64,000 nt of DNA from Rhodospirillales bacterium (GCA_016710335.1 JADJXQ010000026.1:12630-76629); one strand, 5' to 3'. Counted from the stretch's first letter, positions 27,374 through 36,076 are shown. A program made the numbers and translations. Notes: a model not told the origin generated them from the sequence alone.

Positions 27374-28552
27374 TCAGATCGCGTTGTCCTTCGCGAGCGC
27401 CGCGATGTCGTCGGCGCTCAGCCCCAGTTCAGCCAGGATCGCGCGGGTGTGTTGCCCAAGCTCCGGGACCGGACCCATGAGGGGCGCGAAGGCGCCGCTG
27501 CCGCCGGGTGGCAGCAGGGCGGGGAGGGGACCCGCGGCGCTGTCGATCTCGACCCAGCGGTGACGGGCGCGAAGCTGGCGGTGGGACCAGACGTCGTGCA
27601 TGTCGTTCATGCGGGCGCTGGCAATGCCCGCCGCATCGAGCCGCGCCACCACTTCGTCACCGCTCAGGCAGGCGAACGCCGACAGGATAATGCCACGGAG
27701 CGCCGCCGCGTTCTCGGCGCGCGCCGCGTTGGTCCGGAAGCGGGGATCGGCGAAGAGCGCCGGATCCTCCAGCACCTTGTCGCAGAAGTTCCGCCATTCG
27801 CGGTCGTTCTGCAGTCCCAGCATCACCACCTTGCCGTCGCCCGCCGCGAACGGACCATAGGGCGCGATCGTCGCGTGGCTGCCGCCGGTGCGCGCCGGCG
27901 GCGGCGCATCGTCCGAGGCATAATAGAGTGGAAAGCCCATCCATTCGACCATGCACTCCAGCATCGACACGTCGATGCTGGCGCCTTCGCCGGTCTTCCC
28001 GCGGCTGATCAGCGCGGCAAGAATGGCCGAATAGGCGTACATGCCGGAGGCGATGTCGGCGATGGAAATTCCGGCCTTGGAGGGCGTGTCCGGCGTGCCG
28101 GTGACCGTGAGGAACCCGGCCTCGGACTGGATCATCAGATCGTAGGCCTTGCGGTCCCGGTCCGGCCCGTCTTCGCCGTAACCGGAAATGTTGCAGACGA
28201 TCAGGCGCGGATTGTCCGCCTTAAGGTCATCGTGGGTGAGGCCGAGGCGGGCGGCGGCGCCGGGCGCCAGGTTCTGCACCAGCACGTCTGCCTTGCCGAT
28301 CAGCCGTCGCAGAATTGCGCCCGCCTTCGGGTGCTTGACGTCCAGCGTCAAGCTTTCCTTGGACCGGTTGCTCCAGACGAAGTAGGAGGAGAGGCCCTTG
28401 ACCCGCGTATCGTAGTGCCGCGCGAAATCCCCAACCCCCGGACGCTCGATCTTGATGACGCGCGCGCCGAGATCGGCGAGATGGCGGGTGGCGTACGGGG
28501 CCGAAAGCGCGTGTTCCAGCGCCACGACCGTGATGCCGTCGAGCGGTCTCAT
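27374..28552 (-). CDS. CaiB/BaiF-family CoA-transferase
   Basis: A 392-residue class III CoA-transferase. It begins with the family's PLDGITVVALEHALSAPYATRHLADLGARVIKIERP region, with the catalytic Asp at about 166 in GISIADIASG. These enzymes move CoA between carboxylic acids through an aspartyl-CoA intermediate. The gene lies 9 bases downstream of an acyl-CoA dehydrogenase gene, so the two are likely to activate and then oxidise one organic acid; the substrate cannot be read from sequence. Glutarate/succinate and carnitine-type transferases are all in this family. Confidence 0.85.
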   Translation of the reverse strand: MRPLDGITVVALEHALSAPYATRHLADLGARVIKIERPGVGDFARHYDTRVKGLSSYFVWSNRSKESLTLDVKHPKAGAILRRLIGKADVLVQNLAPGAAARLGLTHDDLKADNPRLIVCNISGYGEDGPDRDRKAYDLMIQSEAGFLTVTGTPDTPSKAGISIADIASGMYAYSAILAALISRGKTGEGASIDVSMLECMVEWMGFPLYYASDDAPPPARTGGSHATIAPYGPFAAGDGKVVMLGLQNDREWRNFCDKVLEDPALFADPRFRTNAARAENAAALRGIILSAFACLSGDEVVARLDAAGIASARMNDMHDVWSHRQLRARHRWVEIDSAAGPLPALLPPGGSGAFAPLMGPVPELGQHTRAILAELGLSADDIAALAKDNAI

Positions 28553-28561
28553 GAAAGCACC

Positions 28562-29713
28562 TCAGAACGAACGGGGCAGGCCGAGCACGTGCTCGGCGAC
28601 ATACGCCAGGATCAAGTTGGTCGAGATCGGCGCCACCTGATAGAGGCGGGTCTCGCGGAACTTGCGCTCCACGTCGTATTCGTTGGCGAAGCCAAAGCCG
28701 CCGTGGAACTGGAGGCAGGCGTTGGCGGCTTCCCAGCTCGCCTTGGCCGCAAGGTACTTCGCCATGTTGGCCTGGGCGCCGCAAGGCTGGTGGGCGTCGA
28801 ACAGGCGGCAGGCCTCCCACCGCATCAGGTTGGCGGCCTCGACCTCGATGTGCGCCTCTGCGATGGGAAACTGCACGCCCTGGTTCTTGCCGATCGGGCG
28901 GCCGAACACCTGCCGTTCCTTGGCGTAGGCCGTCACCTTGTCGATGAACCAGTAGCCGTCGCCGATGCATTCGGCGGCGATGAGCGTGCGCTCGGCGTTC
29001 AGCCCGTCCAGGATGTATCTGAAGCCCTTGCCCTCTTCGCCGATCAGGTTGTCCTCGGGGATCTCGAGATTGTCGAAGAAAAGCTCGTTGGTCTCGTGGT
29101 TGACCATGTTGGCGATCGGCTTGACGCTCATGCCGTTGCCGACGGCCCGATGCAGATCGACCAGGAAGATCGACATGCCCTCGGATTTCTTTCGGACCTG
29201 ATCCAAGGGCGTGGTGCGGGCGAGGAGGATCATCAGGTCGGAGTGCTGGACGCGGCTGATCCACACCTTCTGCCCGTTGACGACGTAGCGGTCGCCGGTC
29301 TTGATGGCCTTGGTGCGGATCCGGGTGGTGTCGGTGCCGGTCGTCGGCTCGGTCACGCCCATCGACTGCAGGCGCAATTCGCCGCTGGCGATCTTCGGCA
29401 GATACGCTTGTTTCTGCGCCTCCGAACCATGCCGCAGCAGCGTCCCCATGTTGTACATCTGGCCGTGGCAGGCCCCGGAGTTGCCGCCGGAGCGGTTGAT
29501 CTCCTCCATGATCACCGACGCCTCGGCGAGCCCCAGCCCCGATCCGCCGTACTGCTCCGGGATCAGCGCCGCGAGCCATCCGGCCTCGGTCAGCGCATCG
29601 ACGAACGCCTCCGGATAGGCGCGATCCTCATCGACCTTCCGGTGGTATTCCGGCGGGAAGGTGGCGCACAACGCGCGAATCGCCTCGCGTAGGTCTTGAT
29701 ATGTCTCGGTCAT
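28562..29713 (-). CDS. Acyl-CoA dehydrogenase
   Basis: A 383-residue flavoprotein of the acyl-CoA dehydrogenase family. It has the helical N-terminal domain, the beta domain with MGVTEPTTGTDTTRIRTKA (FAD and substrate contacts, about 125-143), and the C-terminal helical domain with RQVFGRPIGKNQGVQF (about 265-280). The family's catalytic Glu would lie in the last helix region near QFHGGFGFANEYDVER. It oxidises an acyl-CoA to the 2-enoyl-CoA and passes electrons to ETF. It is the first gene of a two-gene unit with the CoA-transferase, and structured repeat copy 2 lies upstream. Confidence 0.88.
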   Translation of the reverse strand: MTETYQDLREAIRALCATFPPEYHRKVDEDRAYPEAFVDALTEAGWLAALIPEQYGGSGLGLAEASVIMEEINRSGGNSGACHGQMYNMGTLLRHGSEAQKQAYLPKIASGELRLQSMGVTEPTTGTDTTRIRTKAIKTGDRYVVNGQKVWISRVQHSDLMILLARTTPLDQVRKKSEGMSIFLVDLHRAVGNGMSVKPIANMVNHETNELFFDNLEIPEDNLIGEEGKGFRYILDGLNAERTLIAAECIGDGYWFIDKVTAYAKERQVFGRPIGKNQGVQFPIAEAHIEVEAANLMRWEACRLFDAHQPCGAQANMAKYLAAKASWEAANACLQFHGGFGFANEYDVERKFRETRLYQVAPISTNLILAYVAEHVLGLPRSF

Positions 29714-29908
29714 GGCTGTCCTCGGACAAGCGGTGCTGTCGGGCGGGGCACAGGATGCCCGCTCCCGCCCGTCTTGAAAACCGGCTTCAATGAAGCGCGC
29801 ATCCCAGTTCTTGATCTTTCATCCCGGGACGATCCGCCGCCGCGCGACCCGCCTGATTGGCCCGGCAGAGGCGCCGACGACCTCCAAGCCGACGAGCGTG
29901 CATCGCCT
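29714..29908. other. Upstream region of the acyl-CoA dehydrogenase gene
   Basis: This is the gene-free left part of a 325-base gap (29714-30038). It must hold the promoter of the acyl-CoA dehydrogenase unit, but no clear -35/-10 pair could be picked out. Structured repeat copy 2 fills the right part. Confidence 0.4.
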
Positions 29909-30004
29909 AGTGCACAGACCCATTCGGTCGAATGGGTCATAGTGTGCACGAGAATCAAGAGTTGCGTGCAGCAATGGTGCATTCTTTGGATGCACCGCTG
30001 CACT
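29909..30004. repeat. Dispersed structured repeat, copy 2
   Basis: A 96-base partner of 8329-8433. Its tips AGTGCA (29909) and TGCACT (30004) are perfectly inverted. Hairpin one is perfect here, GACCCATTCG-GT-CGAATGGGTC; hairpin two is GGTGCAT with ATGCACC. The central GTGCAGCAATGGTGCATTCT is identical in both copies. It ends 35 bases before the higB start codon. Confidence 0.75.
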
Positions 30005-30038
30005 AGCTTTGCGAGAGGCGATAGGTTACACTACGCTC

Positions 30039-30317
30039 ATGATCAGGAGCTTCCGCCACAAGGGGCTCGAGTTGCTCTACGAGAAGGGCGACAGGCGGAG
30101 AGTGTCGGCGGAACAGGTCGACAAGCTCGAGCGCATCTTGGCGCGGCTCGATCAGGCCGCAGAGCCGCGCGGAATGGACTTGCCCGGCTACCGTCTGCAC
30201 CCCTTGAAGGGAGACATGGCGGGCTTCTGGTCCGTAACGGTCAACGGCAACTGGCGCGTTGTCTTCCGTTTCTCCGACGGGCACGCAAGCGACCTTGATC
30301 TGATCGATTACCATTAG
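30039..30317 (+). CDS. higB: RelE/HigB-type toxin
   Basis: A 92-residue protein of the HigB/RelE fold. It has an N-terminal IRSFRHKGLELLYEKGDRR helix, a central PGYRLHPLKGD strand and the NGNWRVVFRF strand near the end, all standard for this family. Such toxins cleave mRNA at the ribosome. The ATG at 30039 is preferred over an in-frame GTG-type start ten codons earlier, because family proteins begin with (M)IxSFxxKGLE. The antitoxin gene follows after 11 bases in the unusual toxin-first order that is typical of higBA. Confidence 0.88.
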   Translation: MIRSFRHKGLELLYEKGDRRRVSAEQVDKLERILARLDQAAEPRGMDLPGYRLHPLKGDMAGFWSVTVNGNWRVVFRFSDGHASDLDLIDYH

Positions 30318-30328
30318 GAGGACCGAAC

Positions 30329-30616
30329 ATGGCAATGAAGAACCTGCCGCACCCCGGCCTCGCGGTCAGGCACGACTGCATCGGGCCACTGGGGCTGACG
30401 GTTGCGGAAGCGGCGAAGCGCCTTGGTGTGAGTCGCAAGCAGCTCTCCGATCTGGTGAACGGACACGCGGGCATCTCCCCCGAAATGGCGATCCGGCTCG
30501 ACAAGGCTTTCGGAGGCGGCGCGGAAACCTGGTACCGCCTACAGGCCGCTTACGACATGTCCCGCGCGATGGAGCACGCCGACGAAATCAAGGTCGAGCG
30601 GCTCACCGCGGCTTAA
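30329..30616 (+). CDS. higA: HigA-type antitoxin
   Basis: A 95-residue XRE-type protein with a helix-turn-helix at about 23-60 (TVAEAAKRLGVSRKQLSDLVNG). It neutralises HigB and represses the higBA promoter in characterised systems. It starts MAMKNLPHPGLAVRHDC, close to other HigA proteins (MKxxxxPHPGxxL). An AGGAGG ribosome-binding site sits between the toxin stop and this ATG, so the antitoxin should be translated well. Confidence 0.9.
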   Translation: MAMKNLPHPGLAVRHDCIGPLGLTVAEAAKRLGVSRKQLSDLVNGHAGISPEMAIRLDKAFGGGAETWYRLQAAYDMSRAMEHADEIKVERLTAA

Positions 30617-30791
30617 CTCTGCAAGATCCGGTCGACGGCGAAGACAGGTCATGCGGCTTGGCGATGATCCTTGCACCCGGGGTCGGGACACCCCATATCT
30701 ACTTCAGCTAGTTTCTGACGGTTCTGTTTCCGGTTGATGCTTCGCTCTGTGCGTTGCCTGTTCATTCCCTGAAAAGACGTTGAAGCTATCT

Positions 30792-30817
30792 CGCGCCCGG
30801 GCGTGTCGCCCGGCGCG
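30792..30817 (+). promoter_or_regulatory. GC-rich hairpin in the cold-shock gene leader
   Basis: CGCGCCCGGGCG and CGCCCGGCGCG pair around a TGT loop with one bulged C. It lies 26 bases before the cspA start codon, inside a 227-base gene-free leader. Long structured leaders control translation of many csp mRNAs with temperature; a role here is inferred from position. No other element was recognised between 30617 and 30791. Confidence 0.4.
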
Positions 30818-30843
30818 TCATTCATTTATGTGAGGCAACAGAC

Positions 30844-31053
30844 ATGAGCACTGGAACAGTAAAGTGGTTCAATCCGACCAAAGGCTTTGGTTTCATCCAG
30901 CCGGACAACGGCGGCAACGACGCATTCGTGCACATCTCCGCCGTCGAGCGGGCCGGACTGCGTAGCCTGAACGAAGGTCAGCGGGTCAAATACGAGATCG
31001 TCGCCGGCCGCGATGGCAAGAGTTCGGCGGAAAACCTGACGCTCGCCGACTGA
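30844..31053 (+). CDS. cspA: Cold-shock protein (CspA family)
   Basis: A 69-residue single cold-shock domain. Both RNA-binding motifs are present: KGFGFIQ (RNP1, about 14-20) and DAFVHIS (RNP2, about 28-34), with the usual start TGTVKWFNPT. It binds single-stranded RNA and DNA as an RNA chaperone. GAGG lies upstream of the ATG, and an intrinsic terminator follows 25 bases after the stop, so the gene is monocistronic. Confidence 0.95.
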   Translation: MSTGTVKWFNPTKGFGFIQPDNGGNDAFVHISAVERAGLRSLNEGQRVKYEIVAGRDGKSSAENLTLAD

Positions 31054-31077
31054 TTTCGATCAAGAGCGGTGAACACG

Positions 31078-31105
31078 AGCCCCCGGGGAGACTCGGGGGC
31101 TTTTT
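31078..31105 (+). terminator. Intrinsic terminator after cspA
   Basis: AGCCCCCG (31078-31085) and CGGGGGCT (31094-31101) form a perfect 8-bp stem with an 8-base loop, followed directly by TTTT. Confidence 0.9.
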
Positions 31106-31314
31106 GTTGGTGCGCCCGGCATGGGCCACAATCATAACCGCCCGGCATGGAGCCCGGCGGCATCGGCCATGGCGGGGGTTCTACGGCGCGTTCTCTTCCA
31201 AAGGCCGGCGCTTGAAGTCCTCGGGCGCGGCGATGCCGGCCTCGACGATCTCCAGCCGCACCGTTCATGGCTCTGTAGCTGGAACCACTATACGTGTGGC
31301 GGGTTGATCCGGTC

Positions 31315-32607
31315 ATGGAAAAGCAAGCGGATGAGGCGATACCGGAGGTCCCCGGAGAACCCGGTGCACCTCTCCTGCACCGGGATGTGGTGATCATCGG
31401 CGCTGGGTTCGCGGGCCTCGCATGCGCGAAGAAGCTGGGCGGGAGCGCGGTCTCGGTACTCGTGGTCGACCGCCATAACTATCATCTGTTCCAGCCGCTG
31501 CTCTATCAGGTCGCCACGGCGGCACTTTCGCCGGCCGACATAACTGAGCCGATCCGCAAGATCCTGAGCCCCTACGCGAATGTAGATGTCGCCATGGACG
31601 TCCCGGTGCAGGTGGACACCGGTGCTCGCGTCGTGCGGTTCGCCAACGTGCCCGCGGTTCACTATCGCTGCCTCGTGCTCGCGACCGGGTCGGAGTACAA
31701 CTACTTTGGGCGGGACGAATGGAAGGCTGTTGCGCCTGGCCTCAAGACAATCGATGACGCGCGTGAGATCCGGAGCAGGCTCCTGCGCAACTTCGAGGAC
31801 GCGGAAACTTGCACCGACCCGGTACGCCAGCGGATGCTCATGACCACCGCGGTGATAGGAGGCGGCCCCACCGGTGTGGAGATGGCCGGCTCCATCGCCG
31901 AACTCGCGCGCTGGACGCTTGCGCGGGACTTCAGGCACATCGATCCGACGCAGGCGCGCACGCTGCTTGTCGAGGGTGGGCCGCGGCTGCTTTCCGCGTT
32001 CCCGGAGGAGCTTTCGCATTATGCCCGGTCTCAGCTCGAGAGGCTGGGAGTAACGGTCCTCCTAGGCCGCAACGTCGAGAATGTGACCGCCAGCGGCATC
32101 ACGGTGTGCGGAGAAGACATCCCGGCCGCCCTCACCGTGTGGGGGGCCGGGATCCGCGCCACGCCGATTGCTGAGTTGATCGGCGTGGCGGCGGACAGGG
32201 TCGGCCGCATCAGAGTAGCAGCCAACCTCGCGGTCGACGAGCTGGCGGATGTTTACGCGCTCGGCGACATTGCGCTGCTGGAGCAGGACGGTAGCCCACT
32301 GCCGGCGCTGGCCCAGGTCGCTAAGCAGCAGGGGGAGCACCTCGGCGCGAACCTCGAGCGTGCGCTCATCGATGGCGTCCCTGTCCCCGAGTTCAGGTTC
32401 GATAACCGGGGCAACACCGCGGTGATCGGACGCAACGCCGCTGTTTTCGACTTTGGCAAGCGCCGCATGAAAGGCCGCTTGGCCTGGTTTCTATGGGCGC
32501 TCATCCACGTCTACTTGCTCGTCGGCTTCCAGAAGCGGTTGCTGGTGACCATGCAATGGGTGTGGCGATATTTCACCTACCAGCGCGGTGCCCGGATCAT
32601 TCGGTGA
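31315..32607 (+). CDS. ndh: Type II NADH dehydrogenase (NDH-2) family oxidoreductase
   Basis: A 430-residue flavoprotein. The FAD dinucleotide fold is VVIIGAGFAGLACAKKL (about 25-41), the NAD fold is VIGGGPTGVEMAGSIAEL (about 180-197), and the second FAD motif is VYALGDIA (about 311-318). The C-terminal helical region after 380 carries WxxWALIHVYLLVGF, an amphipathic membrane anchor usual in NDH-2. It passes electrons from NADH to quinone without pumping protons. An ATG at 31315 is preferred to a GTG seven codons earlier. It converges with the rubrerythrin gene at the end of the nif operon, so a respiratory-protection role is conceivable but unproven. Confidence 0.85.
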   Translation: MEKQADEAIPEVPGEPGAPLLHRDVVIIGAGFAGLACAKKLGGSAVSVLVVDRHNYHLFQPLLYQVATAALSPADITEPIRKILSPYANVDVAMDVPVQVDTGARVVRFANVPAVHYRCLVLATGSEYNYFGRDEWKAVAPGLKTIDDAREIRSRLLRNFEDAETCTDPVRQRMLMTTAVIGGGPTGVEMAGSIAELARWTLARDFRHIDPTQARTLLVEGGPRLLSAFPEELSHYARSQLERLGVTVLLGRNVENVTASGITVCGEDIPAALTVWGAGIRATPIAELIGVAADRVGRIRVAANLAVDELADVYALGDIALLEQDGSPLPALAQVAKQQGEHLGANLERALIDGVPVPEFRFDNRGNTAVIGRNAAVFDFGKRRMKGRLAWFLWALIHVYLLVGFQKRLLVTMQWVWRYFTYQRGARIIR

Positions 32608-32646
32608 TCGCCGCCAGCCATGGCCGCTTCAGCATCGGCGCACGCT

Positions 32647-33293
32647 TTACAGCAGGCCCGGTTTGCCAATCTGGCGGCGCTCCAGCTCGGTGGCGAGGAG
32701 AGCGGCGTGATCGCGCTCCTCGGCCGCCAATTCGCGATAGATCTGGCGGGACGGGTTGTTCCCGGACATCCGCCGGCTTTCGTCCGCGAAGAAGCGGGCG
32801 GCGCGTTCCTCGCAGGCAATGGCGATGCGGAGAAGGGCGAGAGGATCGCCCGGCTGGCGCTCGATGCCGCCGTAAATGGCCGCTCGCGCCAGTGCGCTGC
32901 GGGCGCGTTTTCGTCCGCCGCTGCGGGTGGCGCCGAGATATGGTAGCGGCGCGACAAGGTGGCGAGGTGCTCGCCTTCCATTTCGGCCAATCCGGCGAAC
33001 AGCGCCCGCAGATCTGGCTCGGCCTCCGCTTCTTGCGCCCCCTGATAGAATGCCTGACCGCCCAACTCGATCTCGAACGCGATACGAATCGCCTCCAAAT
33101 CATCCTGGTCGTCGTGGTTGCGGTGGTCATGCGTCTCGAGCACGCCGTCGCAGTGCGGGCAGCGGCCATAAGGGAAAGCGAAGCCTTCGCTGACCTTGGC
33201 GCAGTCCCTGCACCGCCACGCGAGAGTGTCGGTGCCGCAGCAGATGTACATTTCGGGGCCTTCGATGGGCTCCCGGCATTTCGGACACAACAC
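32647..33293 (-). CDS. Zinc-ribbon plus rubrerythrin-type diiron protein (frameshifted)
   Basis: A protein of about 215 codons with three CxxC knuckles in its first 50 residues (C3/C6, C28/C31, C45/C48) and then a ferritin-like diiron domain. The first helical half reads FEIELGGQAFYQGAQEAE and EMEGEHLATLSRRY in one frame. The second half reads ARAAIYGGIERQPGD, CEERAARFFADES and AEERDHAALLATEL in another frame, so one base is missing near 32930-32950. The start is a GTG (33293) with AAGGAG eight bases upstream, 14 bases after the NfnAB stop. As last gene of the nifUSVW unit, a peroxide- or oxygen-scavenging role is likely. Confidence 0.65.
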
Positions 33294-33307
33294 GCCCTTG
33301 ACTCCTT

Positions 33308-35665
33308 CTACAAGACGTCCGCCGCCCCTTCGGGCGTTACGGCAGGCACCGGCGACGGCGGCACGAACGCTTCCACGGAACTCGCCGTCACCGGCCAGCG
33401 CCGTTTCGGGTCGCCGAGGTAAGCGGCGATGGCACGAGCCGCATTGCGTCCGGCGCCCATGGCGAGGATGACGGTGGCGCCGCCGCTGACGATATCGCCG
33501 CCGGCAAACACGCCGGGAATGTTGGTCGCCTGGGTGTCCGCGTCGGCCACGATGTTGCCCCAGCGGTTGAGCGCGAGATCGGGCATCGACTGGGCGATGA
33601 TGGGGTTGGCCTGGGTGCCGAGGGCATAGATCACCGTGTCGCAGCCCAGGTCGACGGTCTCGCCGGTCGGCATCGGGCGGCGGCGGCCGCGCTCGTCGGG
33701 CTCGCCCATCTGCATCTTCTGCACCTTCATGCCGCGGACATCGCCGTCGTCGTCGGTGTGGATCTCCAGCGGCGAATGCAGGAAGAAGAACTCGACGCCC
33801 TCCTCCTTGGCGTGGCGCAACTCCTCGATGCGGGCCGGGGCCTCGGTTTCGGTGCGGCGGTAGACACAGCGGACGGTGCCGACACCGAGGCGCTTGGCGA
33901 CGCGCAGGCAATCCATGGCGGTGTTGCCGGCCCCGATGACCACCACGCTGTCGCCGATGCCGATGGGTGTGTCGAGATAGGGAAACCTGTCGCCGCCCAT
34001 GAGATTCACGCGGGTCAGGAACTCGTTCGCCGAGTAGACCTGCCCAGCGTATTCGCCGGGGATGCCGAGGAACGACGGCGCGCCGGCGCCGGCGCCGATG
34101 AACACGGCGTCGAAGCCCTTGCCGTTGAGGAGCTGCGGGATGGTGAAGGTCTTGCCGACCACCTTGTTGGTCTCGAACCGGACACCCATCGCTGCAAGCC
34201 GCGCCACTTCGCGGTCGATGATGTCCCGCGGCAGGCGGAACGACGGGATACCGTACTTCAGGACACCGCCGACCACGTGCAGCGCCTCGAACACCGTGAC
34301 GTCGGCGCCGGCGCGGGTCAGGTCGGCGGCGGCGGCGAGCCCGGCGGGGCCGGAGCCGACGATGGCCACCGAGCCCAGCGGCGCGGCAAAGCTGGGGCGC
34401 GGGGCTGCCGGTACACGGCCGTGATCGCCGACGAAACGCTCCAGGCGGCCGATGGCGACAGAGTCCATCTTGCGGGCGATGACGCACTGGCTTTCGCACT
34501 GGGTCTCCTGCGGGCAGACCCGGCCGCAGATGGATGGGAACAGGTTGCTTTCGTTGATGACGCCGAGTGCGCCGTCGATGTCGCGGACGAGCAGGTGGCG
34601 GATGAAGCGCGGGATGTCGATGGAGACGGGGCAGCCGGAGATGCAGGTCGGCTTCTTGCACTGGATGCAGCGCTCCGCTTCCTCCAACGCGTCGGCGAGC
34701 GCGTAGCCCAGGTTGACTTCCTTGAAATTGGCGGCGCGTTCGACCGGATCGCGCTCGGGCATGGCGACCCGCGTCTTGCGCAACTCGGTCAGCTTCTTGT
34801 AGCTGCGCTTTTCGTCCTTGAAGAGGGTCTTCTCCAGGTTGCAGACGTGAGCGTAGGCGTCTTCGGCGGTCCGCTCGTGGCTCTTGAACCGCTTCTGGCG
34901 AGCGATCAGCTCCCGGAAATCCACCGCGTGCCCGTCGAAGTCGGGGCCGTCGACGCAGGCGAAGCGGACCTCGCCCCCAACCGTCACCCGGCATGAGCCG
35001 CACATGCCGGTGCCGTCGACCATGATCGCATTCAACGACACCATGGTCTTTGCGCCGAACGGGCGGGTGGTCTCCACGCACGCGTTCATCATCGGCAGCG
35101 GCCCGATGGCGACCACCAGATCCGGCGGATCGCTCTCCAGAACGGTGCGCAGCGCGTCCGTTACCAGGCCCGGCCGGCCGAAGCTGCCGTCGTCGGTACA
35201 GACGATCAACTCATCGGAATGCTCGTGGAACCGGTTCGCCCAGAACATCAGGCTCTCGTTGCGGAAGCCGATAATGCCGGTGGTCCGGTTGCCGGCCGCC
35301 TTGAACGCGCGAAGCTGCGGGTAGACCGGCGCGACGCCGAGGCCGCCTCCGACCAGCACCACATGGCCGACCGGCTCGATGTGCTGCGGCAGGCCGAGCG
35401 GGCCGACGAAGTCCTCCACCGTGTCGCCGGCGCGGTAGCGGTCGCGCATCTCGAGCGTCGTCTTGCCGAGCGCCTGGATCACCAGGGTCACGGTTCCCTT
35501 GTCGCGATCGAAGTCGGCGACGGTGAGCGGGATCCGCTCGCTCCCTTCGTGCAGGCGAACCATGACGAAATGCCCCGGCTCGGCCGCTAGCGCTACGTCG
35601 GGCGCCGCGATCTCCCACAGGAACGTGGTGTCGGAAAACGCCTCGCGGCGGGTGATCGTGTACAT
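33308..35665 (-). CDS. NfnAB-type fused ferredoxin-NAD(P)H oxidoreductase (FNR domain + GltD domain)
   Basis: 785 residues. Residues 1-245 form an FNR/PyrK-like NfnA domain and 270-785 a GltD-like NfnB domain. The [2Fe-2S] region has D217, C222, C225 and C237; PyrK proteins have Cys where D217 is, and the Thermotoga NfnA cluster uses one Asp and three Cys. The GltD part has C334-x2-C337-x4-C342-x3-C346 and a CGRVCPQETQCESQC block for two [4Fe-4S] clusters, then FAD and NADPH folds (VAIVGSGPAGLAAA near 436, VVVIGAGNTAMDC near 570). Characterised Nfn enzymes bifurcate electrons between NADH, NADPH and ferredoxin. It follows nifW by 48 bases on the same strand, suggesting it balances reductant for nitrogenase. 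Confidence 0.8.
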   Translation of the reverse strand: MYTITRREAFSDTTFLWEIAAPDVALAAEPGHFVMVRLHEGSERIPLTVADFDRDKGTVTLVIQALGKTTLEMRDRYRAGDTVEDFVGPLGLPQHIEPVGHVVLVGGGLGVAPVYPQLRAFKAAGNRTTGIIGFRNESLMFWANRFHEHSDELIVCTDDGSFGRPGLVTDALRTVLESDPPDLVVAIGPLPMMNACVETTRPFGAKTMVSLNAIMVDGTGMCGSCRVTVGGEVRFACVDGPDFDGHAVDFRELIARQKRFKSHERTAEDAYAHVCNLEKTLFKDEKRSYKKLTELRKTRVAMPERDPVERAANFKEVNLGYALADALEEAERCIQCKKPTCISGCPVSIDIPRFIRHLLVRDIDGALGVINESNLFPSICGRVCPQETQCESQCVIARKMDSVAIGRLERFVGDHGRVPAAPRPSFAAPLGSVAIVGSGPAGLAAAADLTRAGADVTVFEALHVVGGVLKYGIPSFRLPRDIIDREVARLAAMGVRFETNKVVGKTFTIPQLLNGKGFDAVFIGAGAGAPSFLGIPGEYAGQVYSANEFLTRVNLMGGDRFPYLDTPIGIGDSVVVIGAGNTAMDCLRVAKRLGVGTVRCVYRRTETEAPARIEELRHAKEEGVEFFFLHSPLEIHTDDDGDVRGMKVQKMQMGEPDERGRRRPMPTGETVDLGCDTVIYALGTQANPIIAQSMPDLALNRWGNIVADADTQATNIPGVFAGGDIVSGGATVILAMGAGRNAARAIAAYLGDPKRRWPVTASSVEAFVPPSPVPAVTPEGAADVL

Positions 35666-35713
35666 GAACCCAGTCTCCCTGAAACCCGATGGTGCCGCCG
35701 GGCCGTCCGGCGC

Positions 35714-36076
35714 TCAGGCGCCTGATGGCTCCGCGCCGTGTTGCCCCGTGCCCCGCACCGCGGTCAGTGGAATCATCGTCTGCCGGACGGCCTTCGCCGA
35801 TGCGCCGGCGCGGTGGAAAACGGCGAACACCTTCTCGGTCCGGGCGTCGGAGGCAACGAAATCGCGGTAGGCGCGCGCCAGATAGGCGGCCATCGTCTCT
35901 TGGAGCGCTGTTTCGTCCATCGCCTCGAGATCGGAACTGGACAGTCGGTCGTGCAGCCGTTGCAGGATGTGCAGCCTGTTGACGTCCACCACCCGCTGGT
36001 CATAGGCAATTCCGAAGTGGTCGAGGAAGTCTTCAGCGGTCTCCAGGGACTTGAGCGTGCCGAGCAGCGTGGTCAT
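35714..36076 (-). CDS. nifW: Nitrogenase-stabilising protein NifW
   Basis: 120 residues with the NifW layout, starting MTTLLGTLKSLETAEDFLDHFGI (given here as a start and its helix) and containing DQRVVDVNRLHILQRLHD (about 34-51). NifW helps protect or assemble the MoFe protein; the mechanism is not settled. Its ATG overlaps the nifV stop codon (ATGA), so the two are coupled. An in-frame ATG eight codons upstream is less likely. Confidence 0.92.
   Translation of the reverse strand: MTTLLGTLKSLETAEDFLDHFGIAYDQRVVDVNRLHILQRLHDRLSSSDLEAMDETALQETMAAYLARAYRDFVASDARTEKVFAVFHRAGASAKAVRQTMIPLTAVRGTGQHGAEPSGA

Noticed and set aside
27374..29713. Carnitine or glutarate pathway assignment for the CoA-transferase/acyl-CoA dehydrogenase pair
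   Set aside because: Both families are broad and no further pathway gene is adjacent, so a specific substrate would be a guess.
33308..35665. Glutamate synthase small subunit
   Set aside because: The GltD-like part is fused to an FNR domain and no large subunit is nearby; the Asp-for-Cys change fits NfnA.
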